Of a stretch of DNA of 64,000 nt, positions 35,508 to 43,712 are shown piece by piece; the stretch's first letter is position 1, and each line of letters opens with the position of its first letter. The translations under genes and the position numbers were made by a program. The notes under the pieces are model-generated. The model was not told the DNA's origin and did not search any database. It saw only the letters and a program-made list of their open reading frames with translations. The stretch comes from Microvirga sesbaniae (GTDB taxonomy: Bacteria > Pseudomonadota > Alphaproteobacteria > Rhizobiales > Beijerinckiaceae), in contig NZ_JAMXFJ010000006.1 of NCBI RefSeq assembly GCF_025460805.1, forward strand, positions 124,001-188,000, read 5' to 3'.

Positions 35508-35560
35508 GCGCATCGTTCGGGCCACTCGCGTGGCCCGCTTTCGTCCGTCCGATGCGCTAG
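35508..35560. repeat. Family D palindromic repeat
   Basis: gcgcatcgttcgggccactc to tcgtccgtccgatgcgctag, with an inner tcgcgtgg. It abuts the 3' end of the GGDEF gene. The stretch 35271-35507 upstream of it holds a short array related to gaccaccccaga (35420-35455) and no gene. Confidence 0.7.
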
Positions 35561-36654
35561 GCCACCGCCCGGTCGCGTCCCGTCCGCTTGGCCCGATACA
35601 GCGCCGCGTCGGCCCGCGCCACGAGGGTGTCGGCGCCGTCCGGATGGTCCGGCCCTGCCGACGCGACCCCGATGCTGGCGGTCACGACGCCGTTGATCCC
35701 GCCCGGGTGCGGGAGTGCGGCCGAGGCGAGCCTTTCCCGGATCAGCCGCGCGACCTCCAGGGCCCCGGACTCGTCGGTGTCGGGCAGGATCAGGGCGAAT
35801 TCCTCGCCGCCGTACCGCGCCGCCAGGTCGTCGGGCCGGCGGGCAGCCTCCGCCAGAAGGCCGGCGAAGCGCCGGAGCGTCTCGTCCCCGGCCTGGTGGC
35901 CTCGGCAGTCGTTCAGCCGCTTGAAATGATCGAGATCGAGCATCAGCAGCGACACGGGGCGTCCGGTCCGCTGACGCCGGCGCCAGGCGCGATCGAGGGC
36001 GGCATCGAAGGCGCGGCGGTTGGCCAGTCCCGTGAGGCCGTCTGTCTCCGCCAGGCGCTCCAGTTCCTGGTTGCGCCGCCACAGCTCGAGCTCGTCCATG
36101 GCGATGGAGCCGAGATCTCCCAGGGGCGCCAGGTCGAAGGCTTCCGCCGCCTCCGGCTCCCGCTTGAGAATGCAGAGCGACGCGACGGCGGCGCCGTTCT
36201 CGGTCGTGAGGGGAACCCCGGCATAGAACCGGAAGGGGAGCTGCGGAACGACCGGATGGCCGGCAAGGCGCGGATCCGTCGCGAGGTCGCCGATCACCAA
36301 GGGCTCGCCGGAGGCGATCACGAGCTGGCAGATCGACCGGTCCCGCTCGATCCAGGGCGCGACGCCATCTCCGCGCACGGATTTCATCCACTGGTATCGG
36401 TCGTCCATGAATCCGAGGAATGCCACATCGGCCCCGTAGAACTGGGCCGCCAGCCGCGTGATCCGGTCGAACCGTTCCTCGCGCGGCGTATCGAGAATTC
36501 CGCAGGAATAGAGAAAGTCGAGCCGCTCTGCTTCATTGGAGGGCTCGGGAGGCACGGCAAACACGTTGGAATTCCAGTCCGGCAACAAGGGGAAACCGAG
36601 AGAGGCTTCCATATCGCAGTTGCCGCGAAGGCGCCATCGCCCACGCGCCGCCAT
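35557..36654 (-). CDS. GAF-GGDEF diguanylate cyclase
   Basis: 365 residues. N-terminal GAF sensor (ERFDRITRLAAQFYGADVAF to SLCILKREP), short helical linker, then a GGDEF domain with active-site GGEEF and an inhibitory I-site RPDD five residues before it, so it should make c-di-GMP under feedback control. Soluble. ATG 36654 opens the longest frame; ATG 36612 is an alternative, neither with a strong ribosome site. Unusual upstream DNA with long inverted repeats is described separately. Confidence 0.9.
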   Translation of the reverse strand: MAARGRWRLRGNCDMEASLGFPLLPDWNSNVFAVPPEPSNEAERLDFLYSCGILDTPREERFDRITRLAAQFYGADVAFLGFMDDRYQWMKSVRGDGVAPWIERDRSICQLVIASGEPLVIGDLATDPRLAGHPVVPQLPFRFYAGVPLTTENGAAVASLCILKREPEAAEAFDLAPLGDLGSIAMDELELWRRNQELERLAETDGLTGLANRRAFDAALDRAWRRRQRTGRPVSLLMLDLDHFKRLNDCRGHQAGDETLRRFAGLLAEAARRPDDLAARYGGEEFALILPDTDESGALEVARLIRERLASAALPHPGGINGVVTASIGVASAGPDHPDGADTLVARADAALYRAKRTGRDRAVA

Positions 36655-37340
36655 TGTCGCGAGGTCCTATGAGACGACGATCCTGTCGACGTCGTGGCGC
36701 GCCGCTGGCCGGCGGCGGGAAAATTAGCCGCGCCTGGTCCCGTTGAGGAGAGTCAGGCGCGGCCCCGGCCCGTATTTGCCCCTACGGGAGCCCGTTAACT
36801 AAAAATTAACCTTGACCGGAATGCGGCTTCGCTTCGGAGTTTGTGGGACGATTCTGTGAAGCGCGCTTCCGTGGCCGTCATGGCGGCTCAGCGGCGGCGA
36901 ATGGGCGGGGGCTTTTCAACGGGGCTTCACAAAAGGAGAGCGCCCGTCGTTCCAGGGCGCTCCAAGTTCCGACCCGTAGGGGCAAATCTAGGCCGGTTGC
37001 CTCGTTGTAGCCGCCTCTTGCTCCCGTGTCTGTCGGGTCCACGACAGTTCTGAACAAAAGCTGTCCGTTTGCGGAATTTTTCGTGTATGGAGCATTGGAT
37101 CCGATCCCAAACCTGGGTCCACTTGTCCCGTCCGATGCTCTAGCCGCCTGAGTCTGCGGATCCTGACCCTCTCCACGTCATCACCGGCCTTGTGCCGGTG
37201 ATCCCGATTGTTTGAGGCGCGGCGCTTTTCCGCATCGGGATGGCCGGCGAGGGGCGGGTGATGACCGGTCGTCCGTGACAGGTGGAGGGTGTCGGCGCCG
37301 GTTTAACGGCGAACCGGATCCACTTTTCACGTCCGAGGCT
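36655..37340. other. Long intergenic region with nested inverted repeats
   Basis: No gene recognised. Contains a stem gccgcgcctg/caggcgcggc (36727-36763), a 15-bp inverted repeat pair (36774-36788 and 36973-36987) around an AT-rich ttaactaaaaattaacc, a stem gagcgccc/gggcgctc (36938-36962), then family B and A repeats from 37090. Confidence 0.6.
36774..36987. repeat. 15-bp inverted repeats flanking 184 bp upstream of the GGDEF gene
   Basis: atttgcccctacggg at 36774-36788 and its exact reverse complement cccgtaggggcaaat at 36973-36987. The core CCCCTACGGGAG of the left arm differs at one position from CCCCTATGGGAG, the reverse complement of the NarL-like site at 40402-40417. Confidence 0.8.
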
Positions 37341-37343
37341 CTA
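37090..37343. repeat. Family B, family A and family B repeats in series
   Basis: 37090-37143 family B; 37173-37270 a family A copy whose left arm reads tcaccggccttgtgccggtg, i.e. with arm parts exchanged; 37307-37343 the right half of a family B copy, whose last bases supply the stop codon of the minus-strand gene that follows. Confidence 0.8.
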
Positions 37344-37499
37344 CGGCCGCGACTTCGACTTCGCCACCACGATGACCGGTTCGGGCTTGAGGGCGTGCGT
37401 CACGAAGCCGAACGTGATCCCGATCAATGTTCCGAGGACGATGATGAGCCTGAACTCGCGCCAGTTGGTTCCGGCATTCTCGCTGTGTTTCGTGGACAT
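37341..37499 (-). CDS. Small single-pass membrane protein
   Basis: 52 residues: MSTKHSENAGTNWREF, then a hydrophobic helix RLIIVLGTLIGITFGFVTHAL and a basic tail VVAKSKSRP. The stop codon lies in a family B repeat, so the C-terminus may have been reset by the repeat. A neighbouring small gene (37590-37763) encodes a similar helix, suggesting an old duplication. Function unknown. Confidence 0.5.
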   Translation of the reverse strand: MSTKHSENAGTNWREFRLIIVLGTLIGITFGFVTHALKPEPVIVVAKSKSRP

Positions 37500-37589
37500 G
37501 GACGCATCCCGCAGGCCGACTCCGCGTCAGTAGCATGCCGCAACGGTATTGCCGATCGCCCGAAAGGGGTAGACGGGGAGGTCGCCCGG

Positions 37590-37763
37590 CTACGGCGTCG
37601 CGGAAGGGCGCGCCCTCTGGTGCGCCGCGGGGGCGGCCGTGGATTGCGGCTGAGCCGAAAGGAACTTGGCGAACTCACCGAACGCGAGCCCGATCACCAG
37701 CCCAAGGACGATGACGATGGGCAGATCGTACCATGGGCGTCCAGTGATCAACGGAATCTCCAT
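37590..37763 (-). CDS. Small single-pass membrane protein, related to the 37341-37499 product
   Basis: 57 residues from ATG 37763; an upstream GTG at 37793 is possible. Helix LPIVIVLGLVIGLAFGEFAKFL matches the neighbour's IIVLGTLIGITFGF pattern, followed by an Ala/Pro/Gln-rich tail. No ribosome binding site is obvious and no function can be given. Confidence 0.5.
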   Translation of the reverse strand: MEIPLITGRPWYDLPIVIVLGLVIGLAFGEFAKFLSAQPQSTAAPAAHQRARPSATP

Positions 37764-37930
37764 CGGCTGACGGAGCGCCCGGGCGGTCGGCACGGTCGCA
37801 GCGCCGGCCAGGGACTCTGGAACTCTGCCGGAGGCAAGTCAATGGAGCGAGCTCAATGGAACGCCCCCGCAGGAGGCGGCGCGATGCGCGGGGCCGCGGG
37901 CGCCGACAGACGGATGCGGGTTCGATCCTT

Positions 37931-38614
37931 CTATTGGTTCGCCGTCACGGTCGGTGAGGTCCGGCCACCGAGGGAGGCCCACGCCGGGCCCTCGTCGCCC
38001 TCGCGCTTGATGTAGGTATAGCCGGTCTTGTGCCACGGCAGGATCGCGTTGCGCTTGTTGTCGAGGATGAAGTCCCCGCGGTCGGTGCGCGCCATCATGA
38101 CCGCGTGGCCGGCGCCGTCCTCGTCGATGACGACCGTCATCCGCAGGGCCCGGTGCGGGAAGCCGGCCTCGACGAGGCGCTTGCGCTTGACGAGCTGGTA
38201 ATCCTCGCAATCGCCGTAGCCGTCCTCGGCGAAGTCCCAGACGTCCTCGATGCCCCAATGGTCGGAATCGGACCTGGCCTTGATCGTCGCGTTGACCTGC
38301 TGGTTGACCCGGTTGAGAATCTGCCAGGTCTTCGCGGTCAGCTCGATGGTGGCGGGCTCGGACGGGTCAACCGCGCATTCGGACGGGTTTTGCTCGCAGA
38401 AGCGCACCCAGCCTATGATCGGCTTGGCGGCTCCCACCTTGGCGACCGGCTGCGTGACGGTCGGCAGGATGCTTCCGGTCTGCGTCTGCGCCTCGGCGGA
38501 AGCGGCCGCGACGGTCAGAGCGACGCAGACGGCGGCGAACCGGATCGCATGCCTGGACAATGGCCGAACGCTCAGAAGCTCGAAGAGAGGTCGCCGCATT
38601 GCCCCCACCGACAT
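37931..38614 (-). CDS. Periplasmic transglutaminase-like cysteine peptidase (BTLCP, family C93)
   Basis: 227 residues with a signal peptide ending ASAEAQ near residue 43. Catalytic triad visible: Cys136 in GYGDCEDYQ, His170 in GAGHAVMMA, Asp185 in FILDNKRN. Length and layout fit the bacterial transglutaminase-like cysteine proteinases, of which LapG, which cleaves surface adhesins under c-di-GMP control, is the known case. Hyphomicrobiales carry several uncharacterised ones and no LapD partner is present here, so an adhesin-processing role is only a possibility. Confidence 0.9.
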   Translation of the reverse strand: MSVGAMRRPLFELLSVRPLSRHAIRFAAVCVALTVAAASAEAQTQTGSILPTVTQPVAKVGAAKPIIGWVRFCEQNPSECAVDPSEPATIELTAKTWQILNRVNQQVNATIKARSDSDHWGIEDVWDFAEDGYGDCEDYQLVKRKRLVEAGFPHRALRMTVVIDEDGAGHAVMMARTDRGDFILDNKRNAILPWHKTGYTYIKREGDEGPAWASLGGRTSPTVTANQ

Positions 38615-38798
38615 GCCGTTAAGGATTTGTTCATCAAACCTGACACGGCGCGCCGGCGGCGCTCAAGGCGAAAGTTAAGCAAAGGTTAACGGGCCGCATC
38701 GGGGCCGCATCGGGGCCGCTGCGCGGCCGGCCGGCCGGAACGTTATCGCGCATCCGCCGTTGTCGAGACTCGACGGCAAACCAGGAGCGGGCGGCGCC

Positions 38799-39050
38799 AT
38801 GCCTCGCGAAGTCACCGACCCCGATGGCATCACGTGGACCTGCATCCAGGCCTTTTCAGGTCTCGGCAAGGATCCGGAGAAGGAGGAGGCCGCGCGTGTC
38901 GACGGGAAAGCCGACGCGTTCCAGGTGGTCTGCACCCCTTCCGGCGGCGCGCAGTCCGTCAGGCTCGAACTGCCCGGGAACTGGGAGCGGACGGCCTCCG
39001 ACGAGGACCTGCTGGACCGGATCCGGACCCGGCTCGATCAAGACCGCTGA
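38799..39050 (+). CDS. Small hypothetical protein
   Basis: 83 residues: MPREVTDPDGITWTCIQAFSGLG at the start, an acidic/charged middle, and LPGNWERTASDEDLLDRI at the end. Soluble, no recognised domain; similar short proteins with 'DPDGxxWTCxQA' occur in related genera. AGGAG lies about 13 nt before the ATG. Confidence 0.65.
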   Translation: MPREVTDPDGITWTCIQAFSGLGKDPEKEEAARVDGKADAFQVVCTPSGGAQSVRLELPGNWERTASDEDLLDRIRTRLDQDR

Positions 39051-39138
39051 CGGGGCGATGGCTTCGTCCTTGTCCCGCTGCCAAGAACACAGTCGCAACG
39101 AGTGCTCACGCCCGCGCCTCACCCTCACTCCCACCCGC

Positions 39139-39366
39139 TCACGTGATGGCCGGGCTCGTCCCGGCCATCCCGATTGTCTTGAGCGCGGCGCCTCTCAGAA
39201 GCGGGATCACCGGCACGAGGCCGGTGATGACGCGGAGAGGGTGACCATCGCCGTGGCGTGACCTTTCCCACGTCATGGCCGGGCTTGTCCCGGCCATCCC
39301 GATTGTTGAGAGCGCGGCGCTTTTCCGATCGGGATCACCGGCACGAGGCCGGTGATGACGTGGAGG
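39139..39366. repeat. Family A palindromic repeats, tandem pair
   Basis: Full copies at 39139-39240 and 39268-39366, 27 bp apart, same orientation. Inner segments contain cttgagcgcggcgc and gagagcgcggcgcttttccg. Confidence 0.9.
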
Positions 39367-39460
39367 ATGTATGACCCGGTGATGACGGGGAGGGTCCATG
39401 GGCCGGCGATAGACCGGGGGGCTAACGCCCCATCCGCACGATGCTCCACAACAAAAGCTC

Positions 39461-39502
39461 GAAGCATCGGGCTTGAGTTCGATCACACGTCCGATGCGCT
39501 AG
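39461..39502. repeat. Family B palindromic repeat, short
   Basis: gaagcatcgg to acgtccgatgcgctag. The final cta forms the stop codon of the minus-strand response regulator gene (39499-39501). Confidence 0.65.
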
Positions 39503-40272
39503 GAGAAGCGCTCCAGGGACAACGCGTCATGGAAGCCCGACCGGCGGCCGGGCGCGGACGGGCGGTTCCAGGCAGCGACGTCGCCCGCCCCGGACTTCGA
39601 CCGCTCGGCCGTGTCGCGGCCGAGATTCTGGGCGGCGATCACAGCCTCGACGCGGTTCCTGACATTGAGCTTCTGCATCAGCACGGTCATGTAATGCTTG
39701 ACGGTCCTCTCGGTGATGCCCAGGCCGCCGGCGATCTCCCGGTTGGTCTTGCCGTCGAGCAGAAGCCGGACGATCTGGTGTTCGCGGGCATTCAGCGCGG
39801 GAGCCGGCACGGCGCTCTTGGCTCCGCCGGAGGCGCTCTTGACCCCGGAGGCGCTTCGGAGCGCGGCGTTGACCGAAGCCGCGAGCGTCGGGGACACATA
39901 GGTGTCGCCGTTGGCCACGGCCGTCGCCGCGCGGGAAAGCTCCTCCAGCGACGAGGATTTCGAGACGTAGCCTCTCGCCCCGGCGGCGAAGGCGTCGATG
40001 GCCCGTTCCACGCCAAGGTCCGCAGTGAACACGAGAATCCCGATGCCCGGATGCTTCGATCGGATCTCGGCGATCGTGCCGGCGGTGCTTCCCTGCTTCG
40101 ACAGATCCAGGATCATCAGGGCGGGCCGAAGGCTCTCCGCGATGCCGATCGCGTCGCGGGACGTGGAGCCTGTTGCCACGACGTCGAAAAGGCCCTGTGA
40201 TCCGAGCACATGCGTAAGACCCTCGATGACGATCGGGTGATCGTCGACCAAGGCGAGCGAAACGAACGACAT
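39499..40272 (-). CDS. NarL/LuxR-family response regulator
   Basis: 257 residues. Receiver domain with phospho-acceptor Asp56 (LMILDLSKQ) and DD at 10-11; output domain LuxR-type helix-turn-helix (LNAREHQIVRLLLDGKTNREIAGGLGI region, written here in parts). A glycine/serine linker of about 25 residues joins them. The last 30 residues after RVEAVIAAQNLG are unusual for the family. Divergent from the histidine kinase gene at 40693, with a NarL-like operator between. Confidence 0.92.
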   Translation of the reverse strand: MSFVSLALVDDHPIVIEGLTHVLGSQGLFDVVATGSTSRDAIGIAESLRPALMILDLSKQGSTAGTIAEIRSKHPGIGILVFTADLGVERAIDAFAAGARGYVSKSSSLEELSRAATAVANGDTYVSPTLAASVNAALRSASGVKSASGGAKSAVPAPALNAREHQIVRLLLDGKTNREIAGGLGITERTVKHYMTVLMQKLNVRNRVEAVIAAQNLGRDTAERSKSGAGDVAAWNRPSAPGRRSGFHDALSLERFS

Positions 40273-40692
40273 TGAAACCCCCCGCGCGCAGCTCGGACGA
40301 CCGGATGGGCCGCGTGGTCCTGGATGCGCGCCCTCGAAACGTAGCGACCGGCGAGGGGGGAGTCCCGGGACCGAACGGGCTAGGGGCGGTTCAGGAAGAC
40401 GTACTCCCATAGGGGTAGGTCCCGCCGGAGCGCTCCCGTGAAGACACCGCCCCTCGGGATCGGTTGCGATAGGAAGCGACGGACATCGAAGGCGACGATC
40501 TCTTGAATGCCTGGAGCCGGACGCGGCATTCATCTTGTTGTGATTTATCTGCCGATGATTTCAAAGGGTGGCGGTCAGATCTGGACCAAAGTATCGACCA
40601 TTGCCGGCGCGAGGTCGATTGCAAGTCATACCGTGCCTGCTAAGCTCCTACGTCTTGGGGTTGGGGCGGTCGTGTCCGAGTTGGCGTCGACA
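40273..40692. promoter_or_regulatory. Divergent promoter region of the two-component cluster
   Basis: 420 bp without a gene. It separates the minus-strand regulator from the plus-strand kinase and contains the 7-2-7 operator at 40402-40417. An alternative GTG start of the kinase lies at 40672. Confidence 0.6.
40402..40417. promoter_or_regulatory. NarL-like 7-2-7 operator
   Basis: TACTCCCATAGGGGTA: two inverted heptamers separated by two bases. AGGGGTA is the exact reverse complement of TACCCCT, which fits the NarL consensus TACYYMT; the other heptamer has one mismatch. It sits 130 bp before the regulator start and 276 bp before the kinase start, so autoregulation is likely. Confidence 0.55.
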
Positions 40693-42108
40693 ATGTGGAT
40701 CAGGCGGGGGAGCGATGCCCCGTCGACGGTGAGCCTGACGCGCCAGTTCGTGGTGACGGGCGGGGCCGTCATGTTCGTGGCCATGATCGCGGCCGGCCTG
40801 TTCGTGTCGGAGCATGCCACGAGAACGACGATCGAGAATACTGCGTCGGCCACCGCGCTCCTGATGGACAGCTTCATCTCGCCGCTCGCCCAGCCGCTGG
40901 CGGCCGAGGCGGTCCTGCCGGATTCCCGGAGAGGCGAACTGGATCGCCTTCTCGGGGGCGATCTCTTCAGGCAGCGGTTCCCGCATCTTGAGATCTGGAA
41001 GGAGGGCGGCGTCGTCGCCTATTCGACGACCCCGGAGCTGATCGGGCGGCAATTCGCTCCGCCCGACGGGCTGACGACCGCATTGAAGGGTGACATCTCC
41101 GCCCAATACGCAAACCTGGATGCGCGCGAGCATACGGTTCGGGGATGGAACACCAAGTATCTCGAAATCTACGTTCCGATCCGCGAGCACCATTCCGGCC
41201 GCGTCATCGCGGTGGCGGAGATCCATGAAAACCCCCTCGGTCTCGACCGTGAGCTGCGGTGGCTGCGGCTCAAGAGCTGGGTTGCCGTCGCGTGCGCGAC
41301 CGCCCTCATCATGCTCGGTCTGTTCGGGATCGTGTACCGGGGCAACAGGCTCATCCTGTCGCAGCAGCGCCAGCTGCGCGCGCGCCTGATCGACATCGAG
41401 CAATCCTCCCGGCACAACCAGGTTCTCAAGGAACGGGCCGAGCGCGCCTCGGGCCGGGTCGCGGAGCTGACGGAGAACTATCTGCGCCGGATCGGCGCCG
41501 AACTGCATGACGGGCCCGCTCAGCTGATCGGGCTGGCGGCGCTCGCGGTCGAGCATGTCCGGAGGGCCAGGACGCCGGACAGCCGGGAGGAAGAGCTCCA
41601 GGCGCTGGAATCGGTGCTCTCGGACGCTCTTCGCGAGATCCGGACCACGTCGAAGGGCCTGATGCTGCCGGACATCGAGCGCCTGCCGCTTCAGGAGGTC
41701 GTGAAGCGGGTGGTCTCCCATCATGAGCTGCGCACCGGCACCGGCGTGGCGGTCGATTGCGATGACGTTTCGCGTCCTCTCGCGCATGCCCTCAAGATCT
41801 GCGCCTATCGCTTCCTGCAGGAGGGCCTCAACAATGCCTTCCGGCATGCGGGCGGCCACGGTCAGGCCGTCTCGTGCCGGCTGAACGGAGACGCGTTGAC
41901 CCTGGCCGTCGAGGACGAGGGACGCGGCCCGGGGAACGGCCCGGCGGCTCCCGAGCCCGGCCTGGGGCTCGTCGGCCTGCGCGACCGGGTCGAGAGCCTC
42001 GGCGGCGTCTTCCGCCTCACACGCCGCGCGGGCGGCGGAACCAGAATTGAAATGAGCGTCACGATCACGGGCGATCGTCACGATCCGGGCGAGGGGCACA
42101 ATGATTGA
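40693..42108 (+). CDS. Membrane sensor histidine kinase, NarX/UhpB (HisKA_3) type
   Basis: 471 residues from ATG 40693. Membrane helices about 20-40 and 196-216 enclose a periplasmic sensor domain of about 155 residues. Cytoplasmic part: coiled coil, HisKA_3 with phospho-acceptor His272 (GAELHDGPAQ), and an HATPase domain with N box FLQEGLNNAFRHA and G box PGLGLVGLRDR. The last 8 bp overlap the response regulator gene, its probable partner. Confidence 0.92.
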   Translation: MWIRRGSDAPSTVSLTRQFVVTGGAVMFVAMIAAGLFVSEHATRTTIENTASATALLMDSFISPLAQPLAAEAVLPDSRRGELDRLLGGDLFRQRFPHLEIWKEGGVVAYSTTPELIGRQFAPPDGLTTALKGDISAQYANLDAREHTVRGWNTKYLEIYVPIREHHSGRVIAVAEIHENPLGLDRELRWLRLKSWVAVACATALIMLGLFGIVYRGNRLILSQQRQLRARLIDIEQSSRHNQVLKERAERASGRVAELTENYLRRIGAELHDGPAQLIGLAALAVEHVRRARTPDSREEELQALESVLSDALREIRTTSKGLMLPDIERLPLQEVVKRVVSHHELRTGTGVAVDCDDVSRPLAHALKICAYRFLQEGLNNAFRHAGGHGQAVSCRLNGDALTLAVEDEGRGPGNGPAAPEPGLGLVGLRDRVESLGGVFRLTRRAGGGTRIEMSVTITGDRHDPGEGHND

Positions 42109-42736
42109 CAGGTTGCGGGTCGCGGTGGTGGACGACCATGCGATGTTGCGGGCAGGGGTGATCCGGGCGCTCATGCTCGACGACACGATCGAAGTCGTCG
42201 GAGAGGGCGCGTCCGCGGCGGACGCGATCGAGCTGGCGCGGGTGCACAAGCCCGATCTGATCCTGCTCGACATCTCGATGCCCGGCGACGGAATCGAAGC
42301 CGCCCGCGCCATCAGCGATCTTCCGGCCTCACCCCAGGTCGTCATGCTGACGGCGTCGGAGAACGACGACGCCGTCACCCGGGCGCTCGAGGCCGGCGCC
42401 GTCGGCTATCTTCTCAAGGGGATCAACGCGCCGGACCTGATCAATGCGGTGAAAACCGTGAAGGCGGACGGGTCCTTCATCGCTCCGAACCTGGCCCTCC
42501 GGCTGCTGTCGAACAGGATCCAGGCCGAAGCAAGGCCGTTTGCGACCCTCTCCGAGAGCGAGGAGCGCACGCTGCGGCTCATGTCCGCCGGACTGACCAA
42601 CCGCGAGATCAGCGAGAGGCTCGCCGTGACGGAAAAGACCGTCAAGTTCCACGTCGGCAACATCCTGAGGAAGCTCAACGTCCGCAATCGGGTCGAGGCG
42701 GCGCTTCTCGCCAAACGGGAATGGGGCGAAGCCTGA
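42101..42736 (+). CDS. NarL/LuxR-family response regulator
   Basis: 211 residues. Receiver with DD at 11-12, phospho-acceptor Asp57 (LILLDISMP), Thr and Lys switch residues (MLTASEND, YLLKGI); LuxR-type helix-turn-helix LTNREISERLAVTEKTVKFH. Translationally coupled to the kinase. With the divergent regulator at 39499 it gives one kinase and two NarL-type outputs, perhaps a branched circuit. Confidence 0.94.
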   Translation: MIDRLRVAVVDDHAMLRAGVIRALMLDDTIEVVGEGASAADAIELARVHKPDLILLDISMPGDGIEAARAISDLPASPQVVMLTASENDDAVTRALEAGAVGYLLKGINAPDLINAVKTVKADGSFIAPNLALRLLSNRIQAEARPFATLSESEERTLRLMSAGLTNREISERLAVTEKTVKFHVGNILRKLNVRNRVEAALLAKREWGEA

Positions 42737-42752
42737 AGAGCCGGCGGACCGT

Positions 42753-42778
42753 GCGAAAAACCGGGTCCGGTTTTTCGC
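42753..42778. terminator. Perfect 12-bp hairpin after the response regulator gene
   Basis: gcgaaaaaccgg, loop gt, ccggtttttcgc. The T run is within the 3' stem arm rather than after it, so termination is likely but not certain. Confidence 0.4.
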
Positions 42779-42803
42779 CATCAACGGTGCGCCAGCCAAG
42801 AGT

Positions 42804-42947
42804 GGAGCATCTTTTCACGCAAAACCGGTTCCCACTTTTCACGTCCGATGCTCGAGAGCTGTTTCCACTCGCTTGGAATCATCTCTCTTCTTTGGCTTGC
42901 CGCATTTTGAGCGGCGAACCGGATCCACTTCGCCAAAAATGCTCCAG
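42804..42947. repeat. Family B and family C repeats
   Basis: 42804-42856 is family B (gagcat, caaaaccggttcccactttt, cacgtccgatgctcgag). 42859-42947 is family C (ctgtttccactcgcttggaa, ctctcttctttgg, gccgcatttt, gaaccggatccacttcgcca, aaaatgctccag); a second family C copy is at 56833-56925. Confidence 0.75.
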
Positions 42948-42974
42948 GCGGCCGGAACGAGGCGCGCCATCGAT

Positions 42975-43352
42975 TCAGGCCTTCCGTTCGAAGGCCGGCC
43001 CCTGACCCGCCATCTCGGTCGAGATCAGGTCGAGCCGGCGTCTGAGATCGTACTGCCGGTGCTCGAACTCGTCCCGCAGATCGCCCAGCTCCCGTCGGAG
43101 CCGGTCGATCTCGGTTCGCAGGGGCCGAGAGGCGCCGGTCCGTGCGTGACCCGGCGATGGGGAACCCTCGGCGGTCAGCGCCCGGATCTTCCGAAGCGTC
43201 TTCGGCCCGAACCCGGGAAGCGTCAGCAGGAAGACGTCCGGCAGCTGCGCCAGCTCGGATGTCGACGGGCAGCGGCCATCGAACGCCTCCAGGATGCTCT
43301 CCTGGACGCGCCGGCTGAAATGTTTGATCGGAAAGAAGCCGTTCTCATGCAT
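42975..43352 (-). CDS. Hypothetical protein with helix-hairpin-helix (RNAP alpha-CTD-like) and coiled coil
   Basis: 125 residues from ATG 43352. Residues about 38-62, LAQLPDVFLLTLPGFGPKTLRKI, fit a helix-hairpin-helix like the one in the RNA polymerase alpha C-terminal domain (PGFGPKTL corresponds to its NxGxKSL). A charged heptad region RTEIDRLRRELGDLRDEFEHR follows. It could bind DNA or a polymerase subunit. No family name recognised. Confidence 0.6.
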   Translation of the reverse strand: MHENGFFPIKHFSRRVQESILEAFDGRCPSTSELAQLPDVFLLTLPGFGPKTLRKIRALTAEGSPSPGHARTGASRPLRTEIDRLRRELGDLRDEFEHRQYDLRRRLDLISTEMAGQGPAFERKA

Positions 43353-43712
43353 GGTGTCGACGCGTCCCGTAAGTGAGCGCGCAACTCTAATCAGAGTTTT
43401 TTCCTCTCGGGTGGGGTCCCATCCCAACGCGCCCCCATCCTACCCATGAGGATGACGCGCAGACGATCCCTTCGAGGGTGGGTCGGACCTTAGGCCAGTC
43501 CGGACCCTGGTCCTTGGACCGCGGCGACTGGACCCAAGTCGGTCATGGTCTCGGACCAATGACTAAAGATTCGTTACCCCTTCATCCGATGCGGGCTTCC
43601 CGACCCTGTTCGACACTGTCGGTCAAGTTGCGGGCCTGTGGCCAGGAGCCCCGGTCGCCGCAATGCGCAGAGGAACAGCAATGTGGGCCGGGCCCACGCA
43701 AGGGGAAGCGTC
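43353..43712. promoter_or_regulatory. Upstream region of the giant peroxidase gene
   Basis: 360 bp with no gene. Contains two NarL-type heptamers, TACCCAT (43441-43447) and TACCCCT (43575-43581), and a stretch with repeated ggtcc/ggacc words (43480-43560). A good ribosome site, AAGGGGAAG, precedes the ATG at 43713. Confidence 0.45.

Noticed and set aside
37931..38614. Calling the C93 peptidase LapG with the giant RTX protein as its adhesin target
   Set aside because: No LapD-type receptor is present, and the peroxidase lacks a LapA-like N-terminal retention module that I can see; the peptidase family is large in this order.
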